A DNA stretch of 7,207 nucleotides from Candidatus Aegiribacteria sp. (GTDB taxonomy: Bacteria > Fermentibacterota > Fermentibacteria > Fermentibacterales > JCC-6), in assembly GCA_030600975.1 (NCBI GenBank), contig JAUVUL010000081.1, forward strand, positions 1 to 7,207. Reading direction: 5' to 3'. Position numbers and translations under genes: made by a program. How positions within the stretch are numbered: the stretch's first letter is position 1; each line of letters begins with the position of its first letter. The notes beneath the pieces were generated by a model. That model did no database searches. It saw only the letters and a list, made by a program, of their open reading frames with translations, and had not been told where the DNA came from. Shown here piece by piece: positions 6,791-7,207 of the stretch.

Positions 6791-7191
6791 AGTTCCCCAT
6801 CCCTGACCCTTATAACCAGATCCCACGGTTTCTTCAGTACAAGGATTTTTCTCTCTTCGCACCACTTGCCCACAGTTTTCCCGCCACTGACAAGACGAAC
6901 AACAGACCCTGCATCGGTTGCTAGACTTATAGTCTCGATCTCAGGTCGCCATAACAATCTGACTATTCCAGAGCGCCTGAGGAGAGAATACCACCACCTG
7001 AAAATTCTCCTGGGAACTCCCTGCTTCGACACAAACCTTGCCCTGAGTGAACCGTATTTTCCCCCTGTAACGGGTTTTCTGCGATGCCCCTTGCGCTCAA
7101 CAGCAATAACCCGCCCAAGAACTCTCTGAAAGGGGACTTTTTCTGTAATTCCAGAGGGATTGTCATCACCCTTTACAGAAAAAGTCCCCTT
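6781..7191 (-). CDS. S24/S26 signal-peptidase-like protein, C-terminal part (5' end lost at right edge)
   Basis: The minus-strand frame ends at TAG 6783-6781 and is open to 7191, where a TGA (7194-7192) interrupts it inside the terminal inverted repeat. No plausible start lies before the conserved part, so this is a fragment; the GTG at 7032 would omit the recognisable domain. The most upstream conserved block is KGDDNPSG (codons near 7173-7150), then VPFQRVLGRVIAVERKG. This matches the KGD-N...D...V....VLGRV strand pair of S26 signal peptidases and related S24/S26 proteins. Next comes a basic, Trp-rich amphipathic stretch (RRIFRWWYSLLRRSGIVRLLW), possibly membrane-associating, and a ~55-residue tail containing KKPWDLVI. 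The catalytic Ser and Lys/His fall in the missing N-terminal part, so activity cannot be judged. If functional, it would cleave a leader or signal peptide from a product of the locus. It is convergent with the ABC exporter. Family call is by motif only. Confidence 0.6.
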   Translation of the reverse strand, partial: KGTFSVKGDDNPSGITEKVPFQRVLGRVIAVERKGHRRKPVTGGKYGSLRARFVSKQGVPRRIFRWWYSLLRRSGIVRLLWRPEIETISLATDAGSVVRLVSGGKTVGKWCEERKILVLKKPWDLVIRVRDGELQL

Positions 7192-7207
7192 TCAGAGAGT
7201 TCTTGGG
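7114..7207. repeat. Perfect 35-bp inverted repeat with 24-base loop at the right edge
   Basis: Bases 7114-7148 and 7173-7207 are exact reverse complements (for example CCCAAGAACTCTCTG at 7114 and CAGAGAGTTCTTGGG ending at 7207), with loop 7149-7172. The left arm and loop are coding sequence of the S24/S26-like gene in good frame and family context, while the right arm brings an in-frame stop. The repeat reaches the last base of the window, so its full length is unknown. It looks most like a fold-back or assembly-end artefact; a genuine invertible or hairpin element is the alternative. Confidence 0.9.

Noticed and set aside
6866..7129. 87-codon plus-strand ORF
   Set aside because: Shadow of the minus-strand S24/S26-like frame, which carries the family motifs.
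6963..7169. 68-codon minus-strand ORF with ATG start near the hairpin loop
   Set aside because: Wrong frame relative to the conserved KGDDNPSG...VLGRVIAVERKG block; sequence is uninformative.
7114..7207. Terminal inverted repeat of a transposon or a CRISPR-like repeat
   Set aside because: There is no transposase in the window, the arms are coding sequence, and there is only one repeat pair with a short loop; fold-back artefact fits better.

Overview
The window is a gene-dense stretch of roughly balanced base composition. It reads as chromosomal DNA from a Gram-negative (diderm), probably uncultivated bacterium. The strongest pointer is the left-edge gene, a secreted CBM9-like/DUF5916 protein of a type common in the Fibrobacterota-Chlorobiota-Bacteroidota group and related candidate phyla. 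A canonical Shine-Dalgarno sequence (AAGGAGGT) precedes that gene, while several other genes have weak or no Shine-Dalgarno. Phylum cannot be fixed from the sequence alone.

Layout, left to right: (1) 1-1085, minus strand, the N-terminal 361 codons of a DUF5916-type outer-membrane protein running off the left edge; this gene has no start-to-stop ORF inside the window and was found by translating the minus strand from a Shine-Dalgarno/ATG pair. (2) 1086-1386, a divergent intergenic region with a candidate sigma70-type promoter for the next gene. (3) 1387-2706, plus, a GT4-like glycosyltransferase. (4) 2703-3797, minus, a second GT4 glycosyltransferase, convergent with the first and sharing its stop through a CTAG palindrome. 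(5) 3943-4908, minus, a nucleotidyltransferase-fold protein resembling the NTP_transf_5 (PF14907) family. (6) 4991-6790, plus, a complete ABC exporter half-transporter with fused membrane and ATPase domains. (7) 6781-7191, minus, the C-terminal part of an S24/S26 signal-peptidase-like protein, convergent with the exporter and overlapping it by 10 bp. (8) 7114-7207, a perfect 35-bp inverted repeat with a 24-base loop, ending exactly at the window edge and breaking the peptidase frame.

The core from 1387 to the right edge (two glycosyltransferases, nucleotidyltransferase, exporter, signal-peptidase-like protein) looks like a modification-and-export locus for a glycan or a small modified peptide. 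The nucleotidyltransferase/S24-S26 peptidase/ABC exporter combination is the most interesting part, because homologous genes occur next to PqqD-like peptide chaperones and HprK-like kinases in peptide-modification loci. No precursor peptide, PqqD-like protein or kinase is visible here, so the function remains inference; such genes could lie beyond the right edge.
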